A DNA stretch of 64,000 bases. Source: Dryomyza anilis. Lineage: Eukaryota > Arthropoda > Insecta > Diptera > Dryomyzidae. A program made the translations under genes and the position numbers. A model generated the notes under the pieces. It did not search any database, was not told where the DNA came from, and saw only the letters and a program-made list of their open reading frames with translations. This document shows positions 10,230-20,886 of this stretch, in pieces. The stretch's first letter is position 1. Each line of letters starts with the position of its first letter. The stretch spans positions 91,206,696-91,270,695 of the forward strand of contig OX638132.1 in the NCBI GenBank assembly GCA_951804985.1, written 5' to 3'.

Positions 10230-11520
10230 AGAATAGAAGAAGATCCAGTGGAGAACAGTGTCTGGTAAGAATATTCTCGAGAGAGTATTGTCCGAGTAGT
10301 TTTTCTGAAAAACCCACCCCAGGATTATTCCTTCCAGACACAATTTAACCCAGGAAAATTCTTCCCCAAAACAATGCTATGAAAAATTTGGGATAGAATT
10401 TCTCCGGGGAATAATGATCTCTGGTAGAGAATTGTGTCTGGAAAGTATAGTCATGAGAAGAATTTTTCTGTAACGAAAGTATTTATCGAAGAAGTGTGCC
10501 TGAAAACCCTCCCTATTCCTACCAGCCACAATTCTTGCTAGGAAAATATATCCCCAAGACAATTCTTTTAATACTTTGGGGAAGAATTTGTCCAACGTTA
10601 AATTGTTTAGCAATGAATGGTCTGGTGAAGAATTGTGTCTGGAATAGTCTTTGGGAGAATTTTGCGGAAAATAATAAACTCGGGAAGTTCTCCAAACAAT
10701 TCTGCCCAATACTATTTTTCCCAGACAGAATTCTTCATCGGACAATTCTTCCTCGAGATAATTCTTTTAATTCTTTGGGGAAGGTTTGTCCGGGTAGGAT
10801 TTGCCCGATGAAGAATTCCGTCTGGGAAAAAAAGTATTGGGCAGACATTTTTAGAAAACTTCTCCGACAATACCATAACAGAATTCTTCATCGGATAATT
10901 CTTTCTCGAGACAATTCATTTAATTCTTTGGGGAAGGATTGTCTGGGTATGATTTGGCCAATGTATAATTCTGTCTGGAAAAAATAGTATTGGGCAGACT
11001 TTTTTGGAAAACTTCTCCGACAATATCATGATTTTTTCGCAAAATTCTCACAAAGACTATTTCACCCAGACACAATTCTTCACCATTCTTTGCCAAACAT
11101 TGTCGGAGAAGTTTTATTCGGATGGTATTATCTAAAACAAAACCGGGTATGATTTGGCCTATGTATAATTCTGTCTGGAAAATATAGTATTGGGCAGACA
11201 TTTTTGGAAAACTTCTCCGACAATATCATAACAAAATTCTTCATCGGACAATTCTTCCTCGAGACAATTCTTTTAATTCTTTGGAAAGTATTGTCTGGGT
11301 ATGATTTGGCCAATGAAGAATTTTGTCTGGGAAAAATAGTATTGGGTAGAAATTTTTGGTAAACTTCTCCGATAATACCATATCAAGATGATTATTATTT
11401 TCCGCAAAATTCTCCCAAAGACTATTCCACCGGGACACAATTCTTTACCAGACCATTCTTTGCCAAACAATTCAACGCCGGACATTGTTGGAGAAGTTTT
11501 GTTCAGATGGTATTATCTAA
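10230..11520. repeat. Array of direct and inverted AATTCTTC/AATTGTCTGGG repeats
   Basis: A ~152-bp unit carrying AGTATTGGGCAGACATTTTT, AAACTTCTCCGACAATA and GACAATTCTT recurs near 10830, 10985, 11183 and 11336, with a larger ~353-bp period. An ~80-bp block with CGCAAAATTCTCCCAAAGAC (11401) recurs near 11038 and, inverted, at 10604-10677. Several 60-160-codon open frames here are by-products of the repeat. A related array lies at 16600-17515. Confidence 0.75.
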
Positions 11521-12509
11521 AACCATAATTATATCGCAAGATGAATTTTATTTTTGCTAACTGTTTGTGAATTGGTTCATTATAGACTCTTTTATATTCC
11601 CAACAAAACAAACCATGTCTTACCGATATAGAAACTTTATCGTTTTTCATAATCTATAATGATACAAAAATGATACGATTTTTGTTAAAAACGAAGCTAT
11701 ATTGAATGCTGCAATTGTTTTTTGTCATTATAGATATCAAGTTGATATCGAAATAGTTTTCTCTTCGATAAAGAAATTTTATTTGGCCAGAAAAGCTAAT
11801 AATAGAAACTAGTAATGTGTTTTAAAAGAATTGCAAAATTTCGAAATTTAGTAATCCGTAAATAATGATTATAAACGGATGTACAAATGTTGCTATTATA
11901 AGTTTTTTTTTTATTGTTTAAATGTACCATATGAACAATGTTTTTTAGTGGATATTAAATATAATATATTACTATATCTCTTAGAGAATTTTAGATCAGA
12001 GAAAAACGAAGTATTTTTCTAATAGATTTTTATTTAAATAGAATGTGGTGAGTTTCTATTTATAAAAACGCGATATTATTGAATAAACCGTGCAAATACT
12101 GTTCAACGTTTGTATAATTTAATAATCGGTATGTAATGACTTTAAACGGATCTACAAATCGATTAAAAGGACGTAATGTGTAAAAATGATAATTAATAAT
12201 CCGTATATAATGTTTAAAAACGGATCTACAACTTGATTTAAAGCACGTCATGTGTAAAAATAATTGTATAGCTTACATTTATTTTTTTAATAAAATGTAA
12301 ATTTTCCTATAGTCTTTCGAAAATGGTATATCAGAGAAAATCAATGCATTTTAAAAACGTTTTATCTTGATTTTGAATAATTTTTATTTTGCAGAGTTCG
12401 ATAAAAATTTACCATCATTTACAAATAGGTTATTTTAAAGAGATGTCTGTTCAACGAATTTTGTAATTTTATAATCCGTATAATATAAACGGATCTATAA
12501 TTGAATATA

Positions 12510-13787
12510 AAGGGTTTTTCAATAAGAGCGCTACAAAAGTTTTTTTTTTTTTAAATAAAACTAAAACGGTTTTGGAAATCAATGAAATTCTTTATTCCTG
12601 TAAAAGTACGTTCGATGCCATTATGTATGGAACTCGTCTTCTTTTGCATGGCCACCACGGGCACGATTGCAGAAGTCCAGACGCTGTACTCAATTTTCGA
12701 CGGTTTTCAAGCATAAATCGGCCGATACTGCTGCAATTTCACGTTCGATATTCGTACGAAGTTCATCAATCGTAGCTGGCTTGTTGGCATAGACCATAGA
12801 CTTGACGTAGCCCCACAGGAAATAGTCGAACGGCGCCAATCGACTGGACCATTTCGTGAGATAACACGTTCTCCAAACATGGTTTCCAATAAATTGATTG
12901 TGTCATTCGCTGTGTGGCTTGTGGCGCCGTCCTGTTGGAACCACATGTTCTCCAAGTCCATATCATCCAATTGGAGCCAAAAATAATCGGTTATCATTGA
13001 ACGGTAGCGATTCCCATTCACAGTAACGTGCCGGTCTTTATCATCACGGAAGAAGTACGGCCCAATGACGCCGCCGGCCCATAAACCGCACCAAACCGTA
13101 ATTTTTTCGGGATGCAATGATGACATATGGAGTACGTGTGGATTGCTGTCTGATCAATAACGCATATTTTGTTTATTGACGAAGCCATTCAGCCAGAAAT
13201 GAGCCTCATCGCTGAAGATGATTTTTCGATGAAAATCCGAATCATTTTCAAGTTGTTGCTCAGCCCAATTCACGAACATACGACGCTTCTGGTGGTCAAG
13301 CGGCTTCAGTTCTTGCGTCAATTTGATTTTGTAGGCCAAGATCTTTTAAAAAATTCGCCACGAGAACGTCACAAAGATGTCCAACGCTTGAGAACGACGT
13401 GTGAGAGACACATTTGGGCTTTCTTCAACTGAAGCCTCAGCGGTAGCAATATTCTCGACACTACGGTCACTTCTTTGTCTCACTGGCACGGGAACATTTT
13501 GTACTGTGCCTGTGGATTCAAATTTTTCCACTAGACGCTCAATTGTTGAACTGCTAGGACGATTATGACGACCATAAATTGGACGTAGCGCTCTTAACGT
13601 TGAGGCCACTGACTTCGAATTTCGGTAGTTAATTTTAATAATTTCGACTCGTTGTTGGCTCGTATATCTTTCTATCATGAAATGGCAAACCTTATTGAAG
13701 AGAAATGTCAAAAGAGCGGCAAGAAATATGGCGTCGTTTGCTGTCCCTGTCGCTCTACTTTTGTAGCGTCCCATTTGAAAAACCCTG
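12510..13787 (-). mobile_element. Mariner-type (Tc1/mariner) transposon M2, near full length, inactive
   Basis: The element is 1278 bp, a normal mariner size, flanked by TA (12508-12509 and 13788-13789). The ends AAGGGTTTTTCAATAAGAGC and, inverted, CAGGGTTTTTCAAATGGGAC continue into the shared CGCTACAAAAGT, giving ~28-bp imperfect terminal inverted repeats. The transposase lies on the minus strand and is broken. Four shorter relatives in the window share the ends: M1, M3, M4 and M5. Confidence 0.9.
12621..13678 (-). pseudogene. Mariner transposase, decayed
   Basis: The N-terminal DNA-binding part starts at an ATG at 13678 (motif ERYTSQQRVEI) and reads to about 13350, where a frameshift occurs. 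The middle reads YKIKLTQELKPLDHQKRR and IIFSDEAHF, which holds the first catalytic Asp, then hits TGA near 13157 where Trp is expected. It resumes in the same frame through EKITVWCGLW and WFQQDGA, the second catalytic Asp. A further indel near 12830 shifts the frame to APFDYFLWGYVK, and the third acidic site just before it is not intact. A last in-frame TGA near 12690 precedes the terminal TAA at 12621-12623. At least two frameshifts and two premature stops make it nonfunctional. The family could be a rosa-like mariner, but that is unproven. Confidence 0.88.
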
Positions 13788-14299
13788 TATTAGTTTGTTT
13801 CAAACTATTTTAAATTAAATATTTTTCCATAGTTAATGGACAATTGTAGTTCCGATAAAAACGAGTATTTACTGATAGATTTTTGAATATTAGTTGGTTT
13901 GTATTTCAAATATGTTTCAGAAATATAAAATTTTATTTTTTGCTGGAATTTAGATAATTAATTTCGTTGTTTCAACTTAAAAGAGCAGAATTTATCCATC
14001 TAGTTTATAAATATCCGCTAATAATTATTAAAAACGGATCTACTAGTGTAGTACACTTAAAACTATAGATTTATTTAAATGATTTAAAGCTGTTGCTTTT
14101 TTTAGGGATAACTTAAACCAAAGAATTGCACTTAATATCAAAGTTGAATCTTTTTAGACTCTTTATAATAGGTTTCACTGTAACCAGTACATGATATTAT
14201 GTAACAATTTAATTGCCATCATAAAATTAAAACAAAAAATACAAAATTTTTTTGTAACTTTTTTTTTGTTTTGCCTTTTAGTTGACATAATTCACTTAC

Positions 14300-14337
14300 C
14301 AGTCCCATAGTTGATAAATGCAACCGAACATGGTCAT
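14300..14337 (-). CDS. kmr: kramer candidate first coding exon
   Basis: Reading leftwards from the ATG at 14337 gives MTMFGCIYQLWD plus TG, then the donor GTAAGTGAA. The split codon TG|G (Trp) joins phase-correctly to the acceptor at 9092, so the protein continues W-LEAPPLFNGATMDAKK. A TAA lies upstream in frame with no ATG after it, so this ATG would be the start. The second ATG at 14331 has the better context (ACCATG). The exon is only 38 coding bases and no domain supports it. The support is a strong donor, exact phase match, strand and absence of a better start before exon 2. The internal ATG in GATMDAKK is an alternative start. Confidence 0.55.
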
Positions 14338-14420
14338 CGAGTTCTGCTGTGTGCGTCTGCCGTTAGCTATTTGGCTCACGAATGCACTGATATGATGATT
14401 CTTTTGAATTTATTTAATTT
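14338..14420 (-). promoter_or_regulatory. Candidate initiator and 5' leader of kmr short isoform
   Basis: On the minus strand TCAGT at 14390-14386 matches the arthropod initiator. Transcription from its A (14388) would give a ~50-base leader before the ATG at 14337. AGACG about 31 bases downstream matches the DPE consensus RGWYV, but is about 3 bases off the ideal distance. No TATA box is obvious in the A-rich upstream sequence. Confidence 0.35.
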
Positions 14421-14949
14421 TGTTTGTGTTTTTTTTTTTAATTTTGTAATTTTTTATATTTTTAAGTGATATGTTTTTTATTTTAAAATTGTGCGTTTAA
14501 AAGCAATTTTAATGCAATGCCAGGCAATTTAATTGCCGTTCAGGTGATGCTTTTAAAATTTTATTATTTGGTTGGGTTGATTTTATTTTACATTTTGATA
14601 TGTGTTTTTTTATGCTTTTGTAGGTTGTAGTTGCTGTTGCTGTAATTTTGTTGGCTGCTAATTAAATTTCTTCACTTTAATTTAATTTTTATTTATTTAA
14701 GATAAATTTAAATTTTATTTTATATACATTTTATTGATTTTTTTATACAACAATCGCAATTTGCAGTGATTTTGTTTGGTTTAAAATAACTTCAAAGTAA
14801 CTTTAATATTCGCCACACTGACCCAATTACTCACGCAATTTCTTGAATTTTTCTAATTTTTTTTTTTTTTTTGTATATTTTCACTTTTTATTTTATTTCT
14901 TTTGCTCTTAAATATAAAAAGTAAGAAAATGTATATTTAAACATTCACC

Positions 14950-15093
14950 CTACTTTGTGGCTACATTTCGAAAGTGCAGCCGCGCACATAGCGCTTGACA
15001 TGCATGCCGCGTAAGTGTGACAGGCGGCAGGTGCCTCAAGTGCTGCCACATGGCGGAACATGTGGCAGGAGCTGCATGCGGTTTGACAAACAT
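14950..15093 (-). other. GC-rich island with a 47-codon open frame
   Basis: A short GC-rich block stands out from DNA that is ~80% A/T. On the minus strand, ATG at 15093 opens a 47-residue frame (start MFVKPHAAPATC, end HFRNVATK) closed by TAG at 14952-14950. It is rich in Cys, His, Arg and Ala, with no recognised motif. It could be a small peptide gene, an upstream exon or leader of kmr, or a conserved regulatory element. The perfect CACATG/CATGTG inverted repeat inside it (15044-15067) favours regulatory DNA. Confidence 0.3.
15044..15067. promoter_or_regulatory. Inverted E-box pair
   Basis: TGCCACATG, a 6-base spacer, and CATGTGGCA form a perfect 9-bp inverted repeat. Each arm contains an E-box (CACATG/CATGTG), the type of site bound by bHLH dimers. 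A regulatory role is inferred from sequence only. Confidence 0.4.
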
Positions 15094-16025
15094 TTTAGCT
15101 TTTATGTTATGACGTTGCCATTTTTGATAATGTTTTAAATATTATTTTATTTTAAAATTAAAAAAAAGAAGAATTGTTTTACATATTTTTATTTTTTTTT
15201 TTAATTTTCAGTTTAATCTTTTATAAATTTGTCTGGTTCAAGGTCAGATTCTTAATTTAGATAAAAAAAATATTTAAATTAATTTTTATAAAATGCTACA
15301 AAATTGTTCAAAATTAGATCAACAACTGAAAAACTCCCCATTAATAGTATTTTGTAGTATTTAATGGTATTTACCCATTAAAATAATAGTTTTAATAGCA
15401 AAAAACTATTAAATTTATAGTATATATATCTCGTATTTCAAATAACACTTTAAATAAAAAATGTATTTAAAAAATTGTTAAAAATCGAAAAAGTAATACA
15501 CAGTTTGTAATATTCCAAAATTAGTTCACACTCTTTCAAAGAAATTGGACTATCAATGACATAAATGTATGGGCAACATTTGAGGATAACAAATATTATG
15601 TGATATACTTAATAATTCAGTCAGCAATTTTAAAATTTTTCTTCTCAAGCTTGAACATTGCCTAAATTTGAATATTTATCAAAATATTTAAAATGTTATA
15701 GACAAATTATTCGTATTATATACCATTATAATTTATTATTTATCCACGATCTTAGTACGTTATTTCAAAAGACTTAAAGTTTCTAATATTACGACCTGAT
15801 ACTTTGTTTTTTAATATTGCGTACAGTTATTGAGTTATTACAAATATATCGAATTTCTCGTATTTTCTCGAAATTTTGCACTTTAAGTTTTTTTTTCTTT
15901 ACTTTAAGATTTTTTATTTCATAGAGAATACTTCATCTAATATTTTGCAATAAAAGACCAAAGTTATGACAAGTCAAACACAAAAAAATATATAAATTTT
16001 AAAGTGTATCTATAATTTTTACATA

Positions 16026-16581
16026 CACTCAAAATAAAAAGTCTGTAACAGTAGCAAAAAAGGTTGCCAATGTAGCAAAAATGTTTGCTGAAAAGAGGAA
16101 AGCGCCAGATGCTATTAGATCAGACAATTTTAGCTGTTATAACTATTTTTTTTGCTGTTAACTCGAATTCATAAATAAAGAAAATAAAAAATATATATTT
16201 TTTATGTATTGTAATATTTTTTTTATTTCTGATATAATTTTTATTTTTATATTATTATTTTTTTTATTATATTTATTTTATTTATCTTATTTTTTATGTT
16301 ACCTTTTTTCACTTTTTCACTCTTGCATGCGTGTATTATTATTACGTAGAATAAATATCTCTTTTAAATAAACATGTTGTCTAATAAGAATCTACGAATT
16401 ATAGACACATTTAGCTGCAGCGTCTCGTGACTATGGCGCCATCTAGTGCAGGTTAGCTACACCTGCGATATGCACACCAGTGACACTAGCACGATCTTGA
16501 TCACTAGCAGAACTACGATTCCTAGCAAACAGTTCGTTAATGCAACTAAAAGTATGCTGTAAATACTTTTTATTTTGAGTG
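16026..16581. mobile_element. MITE with CACTCAAAATAAAAAGT ends
   Basis: Terminal inverted repeats are CACTCAAAATAAAAAGT (17 bp perfect, then partial), flanked by TA at 16024-16025 and 16582-16583. The element is 556 bp with no open frame of note. A GC-richer core lies near 16420-16530. TA duplication and lack of coding suggest a Tc1/mariner-type MITE. Confidence 0.8.
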
Positions 16582-16599
16582 TAGCATCAATGATTTTCA

Positions 16600-17515
16600 A
16601 TTCTGAATAACAATTGTTACAAGAGACAATTATTCCGCACGATAATTCATTGCCAGAGATATTTTTCCCTCAATTCTTTTTTGAAAAACTCGTCCCCAGA
16701 CAATTATTCTCCAAACCAATACTTCTGTGTATTTTACTCTATCAATTATAATAAATTAAGTTCTGGAAAGAATTATCTCGGGAGAAGAATTGTCTTCCAG
16801 AAGACTTGTCTTGGGGAAGAATAATCTCGAAGCAATAAAGGGTTTTTCAATAACAGCGCTACAAAAGTTTTTTTCAAGGGTTTTTCAACAGGGACGCTAC
16901 AAAAGTAGAGCGACAGGGACAGCAAACGACGCCATATTTCTTGCCGCTCTTTTAACAATTCTCTTCAGTAAGGTTTGCCATTTAATTATGGAAAGATATA
17001 CGAGCCAACAACGAGTCGAAATTATTAAAATTTACTACCGAAATTCGAATTCGTATATCTTTCTATCATGAATTGGCAAACCTTACTGAAGAGAATGTCA
17101 AAAGAGCGGCAAGAAATATGGCGTCGTTTGCTGTCCCTGTCGCTCTACTTTTGTAGCGTCCCTGTTAAAAAAACCCTTTAATTATATCGGAAAATGAATT
17201 GTCTCATGTAACAATTGTTATACAAAGTATTGGGCAACAACTGACTCTGTGAAAAATAGTTTCGAAAATGACTTGTTCGGTACAGAAATATCTCAGAAAA
17301 TAAATAGTCTCATGTAACAATTGTTATACGGCGAAAAAATGTCTTGTGAAAACTGTGTATCGTGCAATAATTGTCCGGAGAACAATTGGCTCTGGGTAGA
17401 GTTGTCTCGGGGTAGAATTATCTCGAAGTAGAGTACTATGTTAAAGACTTGTCTCGAAAAATAAATTTCACGGGACAATTGTCTCAGGGAACATTTTTTT
17501 CAGAGCAAATTTTGA
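16600..17515. repeat. AATTGTCTCGGG-type degenerate array
   Basis: Short blocks such as GAGACAATTATTC, GAAGAATTGTCTTCC, GGACAATTGTCTC and CATGTAACAATTGTTATAC (17198 and 17313) recur on both sides of MITE M3. They resemble the array at 10230-11520. The MITE clearly inserted into this array. Confidence 0.6.
16838..17178. mobile_element. Mariner-derived foldback MITE M3
   Basis: A 341-bp element with TA on both sides (16836-16837, 17179-17180). It has two ~125-bp inverted arms, each matching the 5' end of M2's transposase region (AGAGCGGCAAGAAATATGGC and CTGTCCCTGTCGCTCTAC), around a ~45-bp loop. The left side also has two TIRs in a row: the AATAACAGCGCT type, then the CAACAGGGACGCTAC type from about 16877. 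It arose from one transposon end duplicated in inverted orientation. Confidence 0.85.
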
Positions 17516-18769
17516 GGTTAAAAATGTTTTCGACGAATATGACTGAAGATGAACGAAACTTTTTCAGTACAAATTAGTTAAAATCTCCATTACACTGGTC
17601 ATTACAATTTCTGAATTTTTCTTTTTGTTTATTCTGTAATTCATAACTATATTATTTAGTAAATTTCATGAACAATATTGAAAAATAACCCCCTAATTAT
17701 ATAAATTATTGGAAGTCAAAATTAGAATGGCTGAAAAAAATTATGAATAAGACAAAATAAAAATATAGGTATTGTTGAATACATAACGGGAAATATTTGT
17801 TCTTAGAGAACAAATAGTTTATGCATTTTTTTTTACAATTTAACCAACGCTCAGGGGATGCCCCCTATTCGTGCAATGCACAGTGTTGATCGTAAAAAAA
17901 GATTATAGGGAGGAGGAAAAAACCTTTTTTTAAATAAATAAAATTTTTAAAATAGCTATTCCAATTCCGGATTCGTTTCTTTGCGGTCCCTGGTAATAAC
18001 AATTAATATGAAATTCAGATAATTAAATGTTAAATTTTTCAAAACAATGTATTAAAGAACTTAAAACTCAAAAATATGTCGGTTAACATTTATAACTATA
18101 TTCTGTATGTATTTTTTATATATTATTCTATTGAATTTTATAAATTTAGCAACTATTTAAGTATTCTGTTTTCTTGCTGCGTTTGACAAAAATAAATAAA
18201 GCCAAATTTAATGTGTCATTCAATTTAAATTGTGCCACTGTCGTTGTAAGTTGCTGCAATGTACAAATTGTAAATATAAATACTATACAAAAACAAATAT
18301 ATTTTGCACAAACACATTCTGTTGCAATCAAATAGAATTACACTTTATTGCAACTATTTATTGATTGATTAGCTGCCGCAAATACCAAACAAATAGGCAC
18401 AGACATTCTCGGTACATTAGAAATTCTCAATATAGTTGCTTGGTATTTTCAATAACGTAAAAGAAAATCAATGGTAAAGCACTGCAAATATTTTGTGAAT
18501 CTCTGTAAATTATTGTATGCTGTCTGTAATTGATTTGGATTATTTGATGAATTTGTCAATAATAGTCAATATTGTTGTAGCAGTTTGAAATATATGTTTA
18601 TTGTTCAAATACCACAAATGCACAAAAATGTTGGTATGTGGTAAATTTTTGTACTATTGAAGCATCACATGCAATAAATTTGCTCTATTTTGTTAAAACA
18701 AATAAAATATTTGTTTTGGAATTCGAGAAAATAAGTAGTCTTAAAATAGATTTTATTGAAATTTTTACC
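17516..18769. other. AT-rich stretch, no gene seen
   Basis: No open frame with coding character, no terminal inverted repeats and no tandem structure stand out. 18140-18660 looks unique rather than repeated, with TTGTAAGTTGCTGC-like text and otherwise plain AT-rich sequence. Confidence 0.5.
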
Positions 18770-19564
18770 ACAGATACGGTATGATCTGGAAGGAATGATA
18801 GGCTATATAAGGGCGGGATTGGACAAAGAGGCGTGGCTCGTCCCATACAACCTAAACTTTCAATACGATATAACTCGGCACTTTCACCAGAACATGAAAC
18901 AAAAAACTCAAATACAAAAAAAAAATAAAAGCATAGCAAAAACACAAAAGCAAAAGCACAAAAGCAATAACATAAAATTAAAATCCAAACAAAAAACTCA
19001 CCACAAAAAATTCATCCCACTAAAATTCACTACACTAAAACACATCATACTAAAACTCACCACACTAAAAATTCACCACACTAAAACTCACCACACCAAA
19101 ACTCCCCACACTAAATATTCACCACACTAAAACTCACCACACCAAAATTCACCACACTAAAACTCACCACACTAAAACTTACCACACTAAAAATTCACCA
19201 CTAAAACTCACCACACTAAAACTCACCACACTAACACTCACCACACTAAAACTCACCACACCAAAATTCGCCACACTAAAACTCACCACACTAAAACTCA
19301 CCACACTAAAAATTCACCACACTAAAATTCACCACACTAAAACACACCACACTAAAAATTCATCACACTAAATCTCACCACACCGAAACTCACCATTTTA
19401 AATCTAACCACACTAAACGTGGAAGAATTCTACCGGGGAGAATTCTACGGGAAAGCGTTCTATTGGGAAGAGTTTTATGGCGAAGAATTCTACAGGGAAG
19501 CGCAACTGAGAAAAGTTGTTTTGGCGGAGAATTATTATTTGCAGCACGAAGCACGGGCCCTGAG
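18770..19564 (+). mobile_element. Helitron-like element H3 with long CACCACACTAAAA array
   Basis: The 5' part (ATTGGACAAAGAGGCGTGGC, then GATATAACTCGGC) is diverged from the same part of H2 at 28.9 kb. From 19005 to 19415 comes a 13-15-bp minisatellite of CACCACACTAAAA with AATTC or CTC variants. Next are GAAGAATTCTAC and GGGAAG blocks (19428-19500), and a decayed terminal hairpin GCACGAAGCACGGGCCCTGAG near 19543-19563. The order of parts equals that of H1 and H2. Confidence 0.55.
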
Positions 19565-20647
19565 TAATAAAGGCGAAATCAGTAACATCAATAAATATTG
19601 TTCCTAAATTATGATATTGCTTTTCATGATAATAATGTTGATGATACTGAAGATGATAATGTTGAGTATGATACTGATTTTTAAAAATGTTGAAGTTGCC
19701 TCATAATTAAAGCTGATTTTAATGCTGATTCTACAAAAAGATGTTGCGTCCGTTTACTAACCGAAACTCTTTCTTTGCAATTCTGTGCCATTATTCGCTG
19801 TGGAAGTTTTTATTTATTGCATTTTATTTGTCTTGTTTTCATTAATTTATATTATATTTTTGTTGTGTTTTTTTTTATATATTTCTTATTTATTTTCTTA
19901 AACATTTTATCTATTATTTTGACATTCATGTCTTATAGTTTTTATTTTTAAAAATAAGTGGACGCTGCGTTATTGCGCGTCCTTCTGCTCAAGTGCTGCA
20001 CAAATATTTGCGCTGCAGTTTGCTGTCGAAAATGAATGGATTTTTTTTATTTTTTTTATTTTTTTCAATTTATTTATTTGTTTGACTTGATTGTGCGATG
20101 AAAAGAGCAGGCGTTGGCCAAATAATAACAGACGTAATAACAATGAAAACAACATCAAAATCAGCACAAATAAAAAATGTACTTTGAAATTGCAGTAACA
20201 AAAAATGCATTCACGCACTTTCAATTACGCTGTATTTATTGCAATGATTTTTTTATTTTTTTACATTTTTTTTTCTACATTTTGTAGATTTTTCTTTCGC
20301 ATTTGTATTTAGTTTTTCGTTGGTGCTCGTTAATTTCGTTGCCCTTACTTTATTTTGTACCATTTGACATGTGATTTCTTTTATTTAGCTGTTATTCTAA
20401 ATAAGTGCACTAAATATGAAAAACAATGCATTTGTTTTGCTTTAAATATCAACAAATTTAGCACAAAATTAAGAAAAAATAGTAGTACTTAAAAAGTAGT
20501 AGTTACAAATTTAGTAGTAGTAAAAGTAGTAGCAGAAAAATTAGTACTTGAAAACAAAATAATTCAAGAAAATAAGCTCAATTTATATTTGAACAAAACA
20601 CATCATTTCGGCTAATATAAAGTATAATGCACACAAAGATGTTTGTG
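19565..20647. other. AT-rich stretch, no gene seen
   Basis: Contains T-rich runs (20030-20065, 20255-20275) and a short TAGTAGTAAAAGTAG repeat near 20470-20550. The minus-strand frame at 19970-20224 is low-complexity. No mobile-element ends were recognised. Confidence 0.45.
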
Positions 20648-20886
20648 TTATATGAGGTATTTTGATATAAGTGATCAGGACATAGGTCACATAGGTCATA
20701 GGACATAGGTCACGCCCATTTTAAATCCCAGACAGCATAGATGTATAAGTAATCTAACATCGGAGTTTCATTGATCTAACTCGTTTAGATTTCGTGTAAA
20801 TGTGATTTCAACAGACAGACAGACATTTTGAATGTTACAAACGGCGTACCAAACTGAATATACCCTTTCACTCTTAGTGTAGTTTA
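20648..20886 (-). mobile_element. DINE-1/INE-1-like Helitron remnant (internally deleted)
   Basis: Read on the minus strand it begins CTACACTAAGAGTGAAAGGG, then TATATTCAGTTTGGTACGCCG, as in the 28.1-kb copy, with a short GTCTGTCTGTCTGT stretch and a shared distal GTGACCTATG...CACTTAT...ATACCTCATATAA. The middle is deleted. It is recognised by its likeness to the Drosophila INE-1 (DNAREP1) head. Confidence 0.7.

Larger units (their letters stand above)
11850..14045. repeat. Degenerate ~265-bp tandem array with AATCCGT/ACGGAT hairpins, split by mariner
   Basis: The imperfect hairpin AATCCGT...ACGGATCTACAA occurs at 11853-11880, 12124-12151, 12198-12225, 12473-12494 and 14012-14039. Distances between ACGGAT sites are 271, 74, 269 and, after removing the 1278-bp mariner plus TA, about 265 bp. 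The fit of the last interval shows that the mariner inserted into an existing array. Confidence 0.7.
9092..14299 (-). other. Putative kmr intron (5.2 kb)
   Basis: The donor CTG|GTAAGTGAA at 14299 and the acceptor TTTTGCAG|G at 9092 flank this stretch, and both are phase 2. It holds two hairpins close to the acceptor (9246-9411), a GC-richer island (9720-10060), a repeat array (10230-11520) and a 265-bp array interrupted by a mariner copy. The call depends on the short exon at 14300-14337 being real. Confidence 0.6.
14391..16025. other. AT-rich noncoding stretch upstream of candidate promoter
   Basis: Mostly homopolymeric A/T runs. Around 15340-15420 are ACTATTAAATTTATAG blocks like those in the 46.4-kb element. 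The only distinctive part is the GC-rich island at 14950-15093, listed separately. Confidence 0.5.

Noticed and set aside
10496..11485. Several 60-160-codon open frames on both strands
   Set aside because: They follow the direct and inverted repeat units, with repeated peptide words in every frame; no protein family is recognised.
19005..19415. Telomere-like short repeat
   Set aside because: The unit CACCACACTAAAA lies inside a dispersed element and also occurs at three other internal sites; no terminal position is indicated.
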